Positions 46,231 to 58,494 of a stretch of 64,000 nt of DNA are shown in pieces. The notes under the pieces are model-generated. The model was not told the DNA's origin. It searched no databases and saw only the letters and a list, made by a program, of their open reading frames with translations. Location: assembly GCA_003254905.1 (NCBI GenBank), contig QANU01010167.1, positions 1 through 64,000 on the forward strand, in the 5' to 3' direction. Origin of the DNA: Nissolia schottii. Lineage: Eukaryota; Streptophyta; Magnoliopsida; Fabales; Fabaceae. The position numbers were made by a program, and so were the translations under genes. Position 1 is the first letter of the stretch, and every line of letters starts with the position of its first letter.

Positions 46231-47857
46231 TGATAAGTGCCCAATTTACACAAATTTGCTTTATCAAAATGGCACCTATCTGTTATGTTTTTAAATGATT
46301 TATCTAATGAATTCCCCAATTTTTGTAGGATATTAATACATTTTGGAAGATGGATGCAAGTAGCTTAATTAAATAATAATCCCATGAAGAATGGAAAGAA
46401 AGGGCAGAATTGGAAAAGTGCTTTAAAGAGAAGATTCTGGACGAGGCATCGCTCAGCGAAGAACAACAAATCGCTCAGCGAGGAAGAGTAAATCGCTCAG
46501 CGGTACCAACCTTATCGCTCAGCGAACCTATGTCGGTAAGCCACTTGCACCGGCGCAATCATTGAGCCAGTTGGAGCCAGCTTGGCGCCGCCACACCACG
46601 TCAACGCCGCCCTACAAAAGCTGACGAGCATTTAATGAAGACGCATAAAAGTATGATCGCTCAGCGATAGTGCGCCGCCGCCCAGCGATTCAAAGCTTAT
46701 CGCTCAGTGATGGTACCAAAACCGCTGAGCGATGGACCCCAAAATCTGCCTATAAATAGAGGAGGCCGTGCCATTCCGAAGGCATCTCTCATCCATCCCC
46801 TCTTCCACTCAAAACTCCATTCTTTTACATTTTCCATTGCAGTTTTTAGTTTAGGTTAGATTAGGAACAAAGAAGAGGTCTGTGAAGGAGCCAAGAGATC
46901 AAGGAAGCTTGGCGAAGCCATGGCCATGATAGTGTGAGCACGTGTCATGGTAAGTGCCTAAACCTTGCCTCCAAGATACTCTTGTAAGATGGAGTCCTAA
47001 TCCTCTTTTTGTTGGGATTTTCATCGTTATTGTAGTTTATTTGTATCCATGTAACTATTATATATGAATCTATCATTTTCTTATGATTTGCTTGAATGGT
47101 TTTATACTTAATGCTAGTCTTGTTTAATGTTTTGATTCTTGCTTTGGGATTTAGTTGTATGAACGAAAGTTATGCTAATTAAATCATAACCAAGTTAAGA
47201 TCAACATCATTAGGCTTAACTAGATTTAAGACTTGAACGTTCTGAATGAAAGTTACAATCATTAGAGTCGGAACTAAACCAATTCATCTAATCTTGTTGC
47301 CGTAACTGGAATAAAGATTAGCCGTTTTAACATCTGGATTAATGCTGGCGTACTTTGTTAAGCTTGTGTGCGAAAGTGACAGCTTGACAAGGGAAACCTG
47401 TGATCTTGTCATGCGTGAAAGTGATGACAAGTTAAGAACTGGTGGCGGGCAATCCAATGATAGTTCTATGTAATACGTAACTGGATGCATGAAACTATGA
47501 TATGATTAAAATTCCCAACAAGCTCCGGAACTACCTCTGATTTGTTTCCTATTTACTTTTATGTCGTTTATTTACTTATTTAATTAACTATCAAATTATC
47601 AAATCTTTCACTTCATTGTTTAATTAAACGAACTCAAGAATGGTATTTACAACTCCCTGTGGGATCGACCATACCCTATACTGCAATTGGATTCCTTTGG
47701 AATGAATCTGAAAGCCGTAAAGTAGGTATGTATATAAATATTTAATTTGAGCAACGCAAAGTACAAACAATAGGCTTTCTACGAAATTGGCGCAGTTGTG
47801 ACAGAACCAAAGCTGTGCCAAGATTAGAGAATTTAAAGTGTTATTTGGCTTTCATCA
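46231..47857 (+). repeat. 5' LTR of Athila-like element
   Basis: TGATAAGTGCCC to GGCTTTCATCA, 1627 bases. At least seven CGCT(C/G)AGCG motifs at 46448-46732 sit immediately upstream of TATAAATAG (46751-46759). The partner LTR at 51417-52999 is nearly the same, so insertion was fairly recent. Confidence 0.95.
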
Positions 47858-47861
47858 AATT

Positions 47862-47879
47862 TGGCGCCGTTGCCGGGGA
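47862..47879 (+). other. Primer-binding site, tRNA-Asp type
   Basis: TGGCGCCGTTGCCGGGGA is an 18-base complement of the 3' end of plant tRNA-Asp(GTC), usual for Athila/Tat-lineage elements. Four bases after the LTR end. Confidence 0.92.
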
Positions 47880-48027
47880 GTTGCGTCAAAATTACATAGC
47901 TTGAGTTCTGTTTGATTAAACAATTGTGAATATCTGTAAAATATTGTATAGTCTTTATTTTCGTTATTTTTCCTTTATTTTGTGAATCTTGTTTTAATCT
48001 TATTTGGCTAGTGTGATTTCTTAGCAA

Positions 48028-49461
48028 TTGCGAGGTAAGACTTCAAAAGATCAATTGTTGTTTGACCTTGAGATAGAAGCTACTTCGAGGAGAAATAGGA
48101 AGAAGAAGAAAGAGCACTTAGCCAAAGAAAGAGAGGAACAAGAAACAACTTCATCATCAACTTCTTCAACAAACCAAGAAGAAACCATGGCCGAAACAAC
48201 TGGATCTGGAGCTGGTACATGAGCCAGTGATAATAGGGGATTTGTAAATTTTACCCCTAGAAACATTATTCGTATGAGCAGAACTACTGGAGCTCAAAGA
48301 CAACCTCAGATGCAACCTGGGCTGGTTCAATTGTTATATGCTAACCCATTTGCAGGTTTGGATCATGAGGATCCATATGCTCATCTGACAAAATTCTATG
48401 AACTTTGTAGGACCGCGGGAATGTCCGAGGCCGATGAAGAATCAATCTTTCTAAGGATGTTTCCTTTGACTTTGATTGGAAAAGCTAAGGAGTGGTTGCT
48501 TGATCAACCACAACATATTCTGTCAAATTGGGATCAGTTGGAGGAAAAGTTTTGTGCCAGGTACTTTTCTCAATCTAAATTTATGGATTTGAAAACTGCT
48601 ATTGCTACATTTGTGCAGGCTCCAGGAGAAAGTCTCTGTGAAGCCTGGGAACGATATAAATCCATGTTGAGAAAGTGTCCAAATCATGGGTTTGATGCGC
48701 GCACGCAAATCCACATCTTTAGGAACGGACTCCAACAACAGCACAAACTGATGCTTGATGCTGCCGCCGGAGGACAGATAATGTCCAAAACTCCAGAGGA
48801 AGCAATCTCCATCATTGATTCCATGGCCTTAACAGACCAACAAGGCTAGTTCTACAGAGGTCCTAGAAAAGGAGGAGTGCTTGAGCTAGCAACAAATGAT
48901 GCCATACTTGCACAAAACAAGCAACTCCAGCAACAAATCGACGAGGTGAAAAAGGCCTTAAATGAGTTGCCGAGGCAGATCAAAGAAGCTCGAGAATCTA
49001 AACGGCAACAGGTATTTTTATGTGAAATTTGTAATGGCGATCACCCATCTAGTGTTTGTCATTTCAGGGAAGAGGAGGTTCACTTCCTTGAAAACCAGCC
49101 AAGGCCACCCTATCAAAACAATTTCCAAAGGGGGCCGAATTTTCAATAGCCATGGAGGCAAGAAGCCGGACCATCATTTAGCAAAGCTCCACAACAGCCG
49201 TACCAACCACCCCGCCCGTATCAGAACCAACCACCAGTGTATCCAAGTTCCAAAATAGAGGAAACGTTTAATCAATTTATGCAACAATCAATGATTAATC
49301 AAAAGAACAACGAGGCCACTATTAGGAACTTGGAAACACAATTGGGACAATTGGCTACTGATATAGCGGAGTTGAAAAAGAAAAGATTTACGGCTAATCC
49401 GGAGCTAAATCCAAAGGACTCTTGCCATGGAAGAAGGTCCGATGATGAAGAGGAGAGCTAG
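48028..49461 (+). pseudogene. Athila-like gag with three in-frame stops
   Basis: One frame from the ATG at 48028 to TAG at 49461 encodes an Athila Gag of about 477 codons. It has a basic N-terminus (RRNRKKKKEHLAKE), a capsid core (ANPFAGLDHEDPYAHLTKFYELC, WLLDQP, FCARYFSQSK, ESLCEAWERYK), a coiled-coil-like Gln-rich stretch, a zinc-knuckle-like CEICNGDHPSSVC and a Pro/Gln tail. Stops at 48220 (TGA), 48847 (TAG) and 49147 (TAG) interrupt it without any frameshift. All remain in frame, so damage is by point change. The CTGTCTGGGAGGCAACCCAG phrase follows at 49501. Confidence 0.92.
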
Positions 49462-49469
49462 AAAGACAA

Positions 49470-51416
49470 AATGCGTCGGGCTAACGACGTTAAACAAAGC
49501 GCTGTCTGGGAGGCAACCCAGAGTTTAGTAAGTTTTTGTTAATTAGTCGTTATTAATTTTAAGAGTTAATTAATTTTAGGGTGTTAAGAACAATTTTTGA
49601 TAAAATATGGTGAAAATTTTAAGGTATTTAAATCATGTAGCTAAGGTTAAAAATTTTAAGGGCTAATCCTTTTTCACCAACGCTAAAATAGAGCACTTTG
49701 TTTTAACCTTAACGATTGATTTTGAACCTTTACAATTATTTAAAAAGGTGCATATACTTTAACTGAAAGAGAATCTAATTGAAAAGAAATTTTAAGAATC
49801 TTTCCAAAAAGCACCTTAAGATGTTTATTTTGAATCCATAATTGGGAACTTCTGTCCACTTGAATGGGAAATTTTGTCCGCAAAGTTGTAGGAAATTCTG
49901 TCGACTACACAAGGATTCAAAATAAAACATGATCTCTCTAACACTACTTGGAAGAAAGGAAGTTTTCTTTGATTGTTTTTGCAGGCCGAAAAACAACCAA
50001 ATGAAGTTCCTTACAACACAAAAGAGAGACACACTCTTGGAGGATGAAGAGCATGATTCTTCAAGAGAAGATGAGCCTCTATCTCCTCAACATCTTGAAG
50101 CAAGATGAAGTAGCTTGAACAACTACGGAAAAACTACATCAAGAAGGCTACTTCAAGAAATTCACCATGAACAGGGAGCATTTTAATTTTCTAGCACCTT
50201 AATTAATTAATTTTCCTTTAATTAAGATACTAATATGTGCTTAAGACTTGTTTTGTTTAAAAACAAAGTAGTAGTTTATTTTACTTGGTTTGATGCATGA
50301 ACATATATACATTATGAATTGAATCGTTTTAAAATCATAATAGACTTTGTGATTCATGCATAGATACCATGAGCATGTTATGATGCATTTCTACTTGTCT
50401 GCATGAACATAACCTTGAAAATGTTTTGAAATCAAGGAAATGAAACCCTAACCATGTGAGGGAGTGAGCCCATACACTAAGTGAGAAGAGAGAATCACCA
50501 TTGTTTTTACACAATTAGATTTGTTTGAGTCTCTAAATTTGATAATTGTATGGAAATAATAGGAAATGATCAAGGCACTTTGTTCTTTAGAATATAAACC
50601 CACTTGATCAAATAAAGCCTACCATAATTAGGTATATCCTTTGCTACCCCATTTGAGCTAACATAAGAAAATTTTTGTTCATAATTCCCGAGCCATAAAG
50701 AGAAAAACAATGCCATCCCTTAATATCCGGAATTAAGAGAGCATTCTAAAAATAGATTATGTGCAAAAATCTAAGTCAGGGGGAGATAAGGGTAAGCCAA
50801 AGGGGAAGAAACAAAGGATGAAAAGAACAAAGGCAAGAAGTGAAAAAGAACACATTCTATCCCAAAACAAAAAGAAGAAAAAGAAAAAGGGATAAAGGAA
50901 TAAGAAAAAGGAGAAAAAAAGGGTAAAGAAACAAAGAAAAGAAAAGGGTACAAAAGAAGTTGGTCTTTAATGCTCTCTTGGTTCATATTTGCATAGCCAG
51001 AAAAACCAATTTTCTTTTTAGCCTAGCCTCATTACAACTCTTTAAAAGTCCTTTGTGATCCTTGCACGACCATACTATGCATTGAATGATGAGACAGGTA
51101 ACAAATTTAAATTGTTGAGTTCAATGGTGATATTGAGCGAAAACACTCACCCTAAACTGGTCCACTGACCATTGTGCGCATAAATGATAATTTCCTTGGT
51201 GGAAAAGACATTGGATAGTGTGATTTGTTTGTGCCATTCAAGTAGTTATGCATTTGACTTGTTCAGGTTCTTTTATGTTTCACATGGTCTCAAGCTTACA
51301 CTGTTTGAAACATTTCAATTTATTCCATTAACCGATTGTTCATAAGCATTAATTTCTTGTAAAATAATTCTACTACCTCTTGTTTGAGGACAAACAAGGT
51401 TTTAAGTCAGGGGGAG
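49470..51416 (+). other. Non-coding internal spacer of the Athila-like element
   Basis: No ORF with a recognisable domain. An A/G-rich stretch (50760-50960) gives a Phe/Ser-rich minus-strand frame that is not credible. The spacer ends TGTTTGAGGACAAACAAGG then GTCAGGGGGAG, the usual Athila polypurine end. Confidence 0.8.
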
Positions 51417-52999
51417 TGATAAGTGCCTAATTTACACAAATTTGCTTTATCAAAATGGCACTTATCTGTTATGTTTTTAAACGATTTATCTAATGAATTC
51501 CCCAATTTTTGTAGGATATTAATACATTTTGGAAGATGGATGCAAGTAGCTTAATTAAATAATAATCCCATGAAGAATGGAAAGAAAGGGCAGAATTGGA
51601 AAAGTGCTTTAAAGAGAAGATTCTGGACGAGGCATCGCTCAGCGAAGAACAACAAATCGCTCAGCGAGGAAGAGTAAATCGCTCAGCGGTACCAACCTTA
51701 TCGCTCAGCGAACCTATGTCGGCAAGCCACTTGCACCGGTACAATCATTGAGCCAGCTGGAGCCAGCCTGGGGCCGCCACACCACGTCAGCGCCGCCCTG
51801 CAAAAGCTGACGAGCATTTAATGAAGACGCGTAAAAGTACGATTGCTCAGCGATAGTGCGCCGCCGCCCAGCGATTCAAAGCTTATCGCTCAGCGATGGT
51901 ACCAAAACCGCTGAGCGATGGACCCCAAAATCTGCCTATAAATAGAGGAGGTCATGCCATTCCGAAGGCATCTCTCATCCATCCCCTCTTCCACTCAAAA
52001 CTCCATTCTTTTACATTTTCCATTGTAGTTTTTAGTTTAGGTTAGATTAGGAAAAAAGAAGAGGTCTGTGAAGGAGCCAAGAGATCAAGGAAGCTTGGCG
52101 AAGCCATGGCCATGATAGTGTGAGCACGTGTCATGGTAAGTGCCTAAACCTTGCCTCCAAGATACTCTTGTAAGATGGAGTCCTAATCCTCTTTTTGTTG
52201 GGATTTTCATCGTTATTGTAGTTTACTTGTATCCATGTAACTATTATATATGAATCTATCCTTTTCTTATGATTTGCTTGAATGGTTTTATACTTAATGC
52301 TAGTCTTGTTTAATGTTTTGATTCTTGCCTTGGGATTTAGTTATATGAACGAAAGTTATGCTAATTAAATCATAACCAAGTTAAGATCAACATCATTAGG
52401 CTTAACTAGATTTAAGACTTGAACGTTGTGAACGAAAGTTACAATCATTAGAGTCGAAACTAAACCAATTCATCTAATCTTGTTGCCGTAACTGGAATAA
52501 AGATTAGCCGTTTTAACATCTGGATTAATGCTGGCATACTTTGTTAAGCTTGTGTGCGAAAGTGACAGTTTGACAAGGGAAACCTGTGATCTTGTCATGC
52601 GCGAAAGTGATGACAAGTTAAGAACTGGTGGCGGGCAATCAAACGATAGTTCTATGTAATACGTAACTGGATGCATGAAACTATGATATGATTAAAATTC
52701 CCAACAAGCTCCGGAAGTTTCCTATTTACTTTTATGTCGTTTATTACTTATTTAATTAACTATCAAATTATCAAATCTTTCACTTCATTGTTTAATTAAA
52801 CGAACTCAAGAATGGTATTTACAACTCCCTGTGGGATCGACCATACCCTATACTGCAATTGGATTCCTTTGGAATGAATCTGAAAGCCGTAAAGTAGGTA
52901 TGTATATAAATATTTAATTTGAGCAACGCAAAGTACAAACAATAGGCTNAAAACCAAAGCTGTGTCAAGATTAGAGAAAGTGCTATTTGGCTTTCATCA
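51417..52999 (+). repeat. 3' LTR of Athila-like element
   Basis: 1583 bases, starting TGATAAGTGCCT and ending GGCTTTCATCA; TATAAATAG at 51937-51945. Shorter than the 5' LTR mainly because about 27 bases are missing at an assembly N (52949) and a short deletion near 52715. Confidence 0.95.
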
Positions 53000-53619
53000 G
53001 AGACCCCCTAAGTGGCGGACTCATACTGGAGTAATGAAATGAGTAGGTAAGCCCATAGAACCCTACTGAGGACGCGACGTTCTCACCCCCACTTCTTTAT
53101 GGTTCCAGGTAGACACGACGAGGGTACTGAAGATGACAGGACCCTAAGGAGCAGCAGAAGTTACTTCTTTCCAGCAACGCAGGAAGGCGACTATAGTTTT
53201 GTAATTTATAGTAGTAGTAAATGGTCTAGGTTGGCCATTAGCTAGTATGTGCAGTATGTGCAGTAATTGTACCTATGTATTACAACTTAATTGTGTATTG
53301 TTTATGGACCAGATGATTGTAAATATATATGTATATCTTTATTCTAATCTCTCTTGTATGATTTACTCATAGACTAGTTCTCGCTTAAGTCCATTGGGAC
53401 TCAAACGTTTGCATATTTATATATCTGCCTTTCTGAACACGCATGGCTCCTAGTTTGTAAATGAGTAGCGAAAAGAAAAGTTTCAAAATGGTCCTTATTT
53501 TCAAGTAAGAGATATTTTCCAAGCTAAAAGTAGGGGCTAAAAGTAACCATAACCAAGCAGTTAACAACTCTATAATTAGTGTTACGACTATAACGTAAAC
53601 TGAAAGTAGGGGTGTTACA
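53000..53619 (+). repeat. Tekay-like LTR nested in copy II, right part
   Basis: Resumes with GAGACCCCCTAAGTGG, then GAGGACGCGACGTTCTCACCCCCACT, and ends AGGGGTGTTACA at 53619. Followed by CTGCC, the partner of CTGTC at 43654. Confidence 0.88.
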
Positions 53620-53639
53620 CTGCCCCTGGCCTTCGAAGG

Positions 53640-53680
<41 letters not shown>

Positions 53681-54216
53681 CTGAGGCAGTGGCTTATGTC
53701 GCCTCAGTTAGATAGTTATATATTATATTATTATAATATATTTATATATTATTATATGTTATTATATTATTATATTATATTATATTATATTATTATATTA
53801 TTATTATATATGAATATCTTAGTTAAAGGATAACCTTTAAGGTTTCCTGTCCCGTTCCGATCATGTTTGATCGCGTTTTGTCCCTAATTGTTAGTATACG
53901 GATGCCGTAAAAAATATTTCGGACATGCTGTTGTAATCTATTAAGTTTCCTTATTAGTAGTTTAAGTTTTGCCGAGGCATTCTTAAATTTATTTTCATAT
54001 TAGTGTATTTTCCGGACTCCTTTGAGGCGTGATTAAATTTTAATAATAACCGAAAATCGATTCGGACCTCACAAGACTCCATCAAATCGCAAAATTACTA
54101 TCTTTAGCTAATATTTTAGGGATTAAAGTTAATAATTAAAATTTCCAATCTTATTAATTTATTCTTCTTTATTTATTATGAGAAATCTTCGTAAGAAAAA
54201 AAATCGGGATGTTACA
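53620..54216 (-). repeat. Inner Tekay-like LTR, copy II, right part
   Basis: Colinear with 5843-6499: CTGGCCTTCGAAGGCC, (TA)n at 53642-53676, GGATAACCTTTAAGGTTTCC, ending CGGGATGTTACA at 54216. The 132-base stretch doubled in copy I is single here. Confidence 0.85.
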
Positions 54217-54924
54217 CGCAGGGCGGCCCGTGAGCCCGTGCATTTTTTTTAAAAAACTTTTAAATAAATTTTTTTTTGAATTTTTTGAATTTTTGAATTT
54301 TTTTAAAAAAATAAACGGGTTGGCGGGCGGCCCGTTTAGGCCCGCAAACTGACCATAAACGAGTCGGACCCTAAAAATATGCATATTTTTGGCCCAACTC
54401 GTTTAGGTCCGCGAGCCTAAACAGGCGGGCCATAAATGGGTCGGGTCGGCACGTTTGACAGCCCTACCATTGTTATCTTATTATTATTATTATTATTATA
54501 TTATTATATTATATAAATATCTTAGTTAATGATAACCCTTAAGGTTTCCTGTCCAGTTTCGATCACGTTTGGTCGTTAGTCGCTCGTGTAGGAGCATCCT
54601 AAAAATACTTCGGACACATATCCGCGATCAACTAATTTTCCTGGTCATCGTGGTATGTCAGGTTAAGGTATTCGTGAACTTTTCTCCGTGAGGGTATGTT
54701 TCACAGATACCTTTGGGACCTGACGGGACTTCTGGTGCTGACCAAAAATTAACCTCATACTCGCGTCATCTCTTTGAGCTTACAAGACCCTTATTTGGAC
54801 TATTTTTTGGATTTAAACACATTAATTATAAATTTTCAGTCTAAATAACCGTCTTGTGACCACTTTAATTACGCGAATTTGTTAATTACGTGAAATCTTT
54901 GTGAGAGAAAAATCTGGGATGTTA
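54217..54924 (-). repeat. Outer Tekay-like LTR, copy II, right part
   Basis: Colinear with 6500-7218, ending CTGGGATGTTA; the last CA is lost at the boundary with CCATT (54925-54929). CCATT also precedes the other end at 38966, giving the insertion's TSD. Confidence 0.85.
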
Positions 54925-55975
54925 CCATTAAAATTGTATGAAGCGATGGTGATCTTTTGGTCCATGGGGTTGTTATGAAACTAAAAAGTTATGTTATCTT
55001 AAAGAGCCACCCCATGACAGCCGTGCCACTGAAGCAAGGAACTTACAACGAGAAAGTGTGGCCAAGTGAAGAAGTGTGAGAATGAAAATGTGTTAGAGGT
55101 GGTGTATATTGGAAGGGTGGTGTGTGAGGTGAGTGTAAAAGTGGTTGGTGTATTGGCGGCGGGTGCTTTGACTAAACCCAATAATATAACAACTACTTTC
55201 AAAATTGGAAGCCAAACTTAAAACTAAAATGCTCTTGAAATATGTGTGGTTACTTAATTATTGCCAATTGTTTAATTAATTGCATTGTCAAACTACCCAT
55301 TAAGATAAGCATGTTTATTTACCTAAAAGTCGTTGGCCAAACTCATGGATAAATAATCTCTACAAAGTGTAATTATTGAAAAAGAAGTAGTAAATTATTA
55401 AAAATTAATGTCTTTCACAATTTTAACATATAAGAAAAAAATTTGTTAACAAGTACTTTTAAGCTATTAAATAAATGATTGTAAAATTTAAAAATAAAAA
55501 AAACTTGATAATATTTTATTTAATCATCATTATTAATGATGACTAATTAGAGTTATTATAAAAGACTAATATAAGAGAAAATTCATTTAATAAAAATATA
55601 TTATAAATAATTAATATTATCTAAATTTAATAAATAGATAATTATTTTAAAAAAATATCAACAAGGGATTATTTCTTCAAGAGATCGAAAGCAGAGACTT
55701 TTGACGTTTTCAAAACTTAATATTTTGATCTTTTCCAATAAAATTTTCGGTTTCTTGATTCTTAAAATTTTTTTTTTGAGTAAAAAAAAACAAGTAGCCA
55801 CCCCAAAACCCATAATAAAAATACAGTTTCCTCTCATTTATTGAGCCTGGTCTCACCGCCTCTGACTACGCTTGCTGAAGTTGACGTTTTGGGATCTCTG
55901 AGCTGTCATGTTTCACGTGGGCTTTCCTTTTAACTGTAAGCCAAACTTTTGTGATAATTCGGGTTAAACGGTTTG
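54925..55975. repeat. Duplicated flank (copy II), upstream of the USP gene
   Basis: Matches 7219-8265. Includes a TTAACTGTAAGCCAAACTT phrase and TCATTTATTGAGCC. Copy II keeps TCTGACTACGC, which copy I lacks. As it leads into the USP-domain gene, it probably holds that gene's promoter and part of its 5' UTR; this is inference. Confidence 0.8.
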
Positions 55976-56795
55976 TGGTTCTCGTTTGAATTCTCTGGTG
56001 ATGTTTTTCATTTGAGAGAAGAGTGATGGGACACACTTCTTTCTTAGCCAAGGTTTGAGGCACCTCACAGGTTTTCAACGTTCAACTCAGCTGGTTTGAT
56101 TGGTTAGTTTGAAGACTGTTTCGGTGGTTGTGGTTATTATTAATGTGTTTTATTTATTTATTTTTGGTGTGTGTGTGTGTGCAGATTTTGTGTGCTTAAC
56201 ATATGTAGTTTTGAATCTTCCCTACTTTCCATTGAAATTGAGAATTACAACATGAATTCTTTCTTGGGCTTCATTTAAAAACAATGGAAATTGCCTAGAA
56301 AGTGTGCTCTCTCTTTCTGGGTCTTTGATGTTTATGTTCCCGGCGTTCAGAGGGAAAAAAAATTGTCCTTAAGTTCAAGAGTTTCAAGTATTTGACTTTG
56401 GAGCTTGAAATGTGCTGTAATCTATCCGGGGGTCCTTGAATGGGATTTTTTTTTCTCTCTTTCTAATAATAAATTTTTGCACAATAAAAGAAATATTAAT
56501 TTCTCCATTTTCTTTTATGTTTCTAAGATTTCATTGCGTTTCTGCCTTTGCTGTGATGTGTATGTGGTGAGGAAGAAAGGGTCAATTTGTTTGAGAAATT
56601 CGTGCTGCAGTTGTTGCATGGATCATATTGTGAATAAAATTGGAATATCCTTACTTTTAGAGGCTTCCACTTCCTATTCTGGTTGAGAATTCATCATCAT
56701 CATCATCATCATTATTATTATTATTGTTATTAATATTATTATTTTTATTTTGCACTGCTGTAGAGAACTCACTGTTTTCAACATTGGTAACAGAT
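55976..56795 (+). other. 5' UTR / leader-intron region of the USP gene
   Basis: No ORF that fits the gene. (TG)n at about 56168-56180, (CAT)n/(ATT)n at 56693-56745. TTTGCACTGCTGTAG at about 56748-56763 looks like a 3' splice site, suggesting a 5' UTR intron before the ATG. Confidence 0.5.
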
Positions 56796-57947
56796 ATGGA
56801 TATGATCCGTGATAAGGCAGATGGAAACAGTAAATCTCAGTGTTCTTCTTCTTCTGTTGTTGCTGTGGCAATCAAGGGTAACAAGAAAAGCAAATATGTA
56901 GTACAGTGGGCGCTTAATAAGTTTATTCCTGAGGGAATGATTATCTTCAGGCTGATACACGTCCATCCCGGTATAAAAGGAGTTCCAACGCCAAGTAATA
57001 TATGCTTTTTGTTTTCATTATGTTCAACAAGGAAAACACTTTATATTCAAAATTTTCAAACATTTTCTCATTACATGGAGAGACTAGTATAATCGTAACT
57101 GCAAGAGTTGCACCTGTATCCCGAAGACATTGGTTCATGGGATATGATCTATTGATGTTCAAGGAGTGTTTGAATTAGCAGTCTTGAGTTGTCTTTAAAG
57201 TTAGGTAATTTTTATATATGCATCACTTTGGCTAACTTGTATCCTCTGAAGAATTGTATATATAAGCATCACTGTTGGTAACATGTATCATCTGAAGAAT
57301 CATAAGGTTTAATCTGTTGGTTAAATGTTCAAGGGGTGTTCTGTTTAGCGTCTTGCATTGTGTTTCAAAGGGAAATTTGATATTTACATTGCTTTTGCTA
57401 ACATTGGAAAACATATTTTGGCCATGTGTCTTATCGTCTTTTTCTGCTACTAAAAAGTTATCGACATGAAGCAATAAGTAACAAATGTGCCCACTCTATA
57501 GTTTTTAACATAATAAGTTGATTACAAAAAGTGGACTGCAGACAGCATTCATGAATTATCTAGTGAATATTATATAAGTTAACCTTTTATTTGAATATAA
57601 TAATTCGATGGTTTTGTACTTCCAGTGGGAAATGTCCTTCCACTTTCACAAGTGCGTACTGAGGTAACGAATGCTTTCCAAAAGGAAGTGGAGTGGCAGA
57701 AAAATCAAATGCTTCTACCTTTTAAGAAAATGTGTGAACAGAGAAAGGTAAGCTATTATGTTCATGGAGATTAATTAGATTAATGAATGCAAAATTCGAT
57801 CTATTTTCTTATAATTTTGATACAGGTGCATGCAGATGTTGTAGTGATTGAATCAGATGATGTGGCCACTGCAGTAGCAGAGGAAGTAGCTAAAGGTGTT
57901 ATTACTAAACTTGTTGTTGGAGCTTCATCTCATGGCATATTTGTAAG
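56796..57947 (+). CDS. USP-domain protein, U-box kinase type, 5' part (exons 56796-56994, 57626-57747, 57826-57947)
   Basis: Three exons encode 147 residues of the N-terminal universal-stress-protein domain found in plant U-box/receptor-like cytoplasmic kinases (PUB33/35/51/52 type). Visible are VVAVAIKGNKKSKYVVQWAL (21-40), RLIHVHP, VPTPMGN at the exon 1-2 join, EVEWQKNQMLLPFKKMC, and VVVIESDDVATAVAEEV then KLVVGASSHG. All introns are GT-AG (phases 1, 0, 2) and joins preserve the family's sequence. The last donor (AG|GTATTT) is intact, but no next exon (coiled coil, kinase, U-box) is seen before 64000. Copia debris starts 550 bases later. Either a truncated gene or one with a very long TE-filled intron. 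The start is the first Met before the domain. Confidence 0.8.
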
Positions 57948-58490
57948 GTATTTATTCAAACACTGATGTATAATGCAACAATGCTACTGGCTGTTATGCA
58001 CATCTATTGAATTATTAAAAGAAGATACTTTTATGATAAAAACAAATCAATCTACCATTTTCATTTTGTAAAAATATCCCCCCAAAAAGATATATAACTT
58101 ATAATGATTATAAACACTATATATAAATGTTGAGATATAAATCTGGTCTAAGCTATACATAAAAATAAAATAAAAAATCAGAAAAATAATAAAAATGACA
58201 CAAATGAACTACGACAAAGTAGGAACTGCAGACACTTCAAGTTTATCATTAATTTTGTTGGAGATAGAAGAGGAAATATAGAAAGGCTATGAATTGAAAA
58301 ATGGAAGCACACATTTCTGTTGGTAGTAGCACCCTTTAAATACAAGAAATTCATTATAGACAAATGCTAATGAACCCAATTAATTTGAAAATTAAAATGA
58401 CAAAATGTAACTCCCATAATGGTTCATAAATATTGTAATTGCATAATCATAAGTAATAAACTCATAATAGACATTGATGCATATTCTCAA
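57948..58490. other. AT-rich intron-like DNA after exon 3
   Basis: No ORF and no recognised repeat. Position after an intact donor suggests intron. Confidence 0.5.
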
Positions 58491-58494
58491 CACT

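Larger units (their letters stand above)
46231..52999 (+). mobile_element. Athila-like LTR retrotransposon, gag only
   Basis: Two LTRs (46231-47857, 51417-52999), a tRNA-Asp PBS (47862-47879), a broken gag (48028-49461), about 1.9 kb of non-coding spacer, and a polypurine tract AGGGGGAG ending at 51416. TSD is GACAC/GAGAC with one change. The internal region is only 3559 bases and has no protease, RT, integrase or RNase H, so it is non-autonomous or deleted. Target is the Tekay-like LTR at 43659. Confidence 0.93.

Noticed and set aside
50771..50986. Phe/Ser-rich minus-strand ORF
   Set aside because: Complement of an AAG/AAA-rich stretch in the Athila-like spacer.
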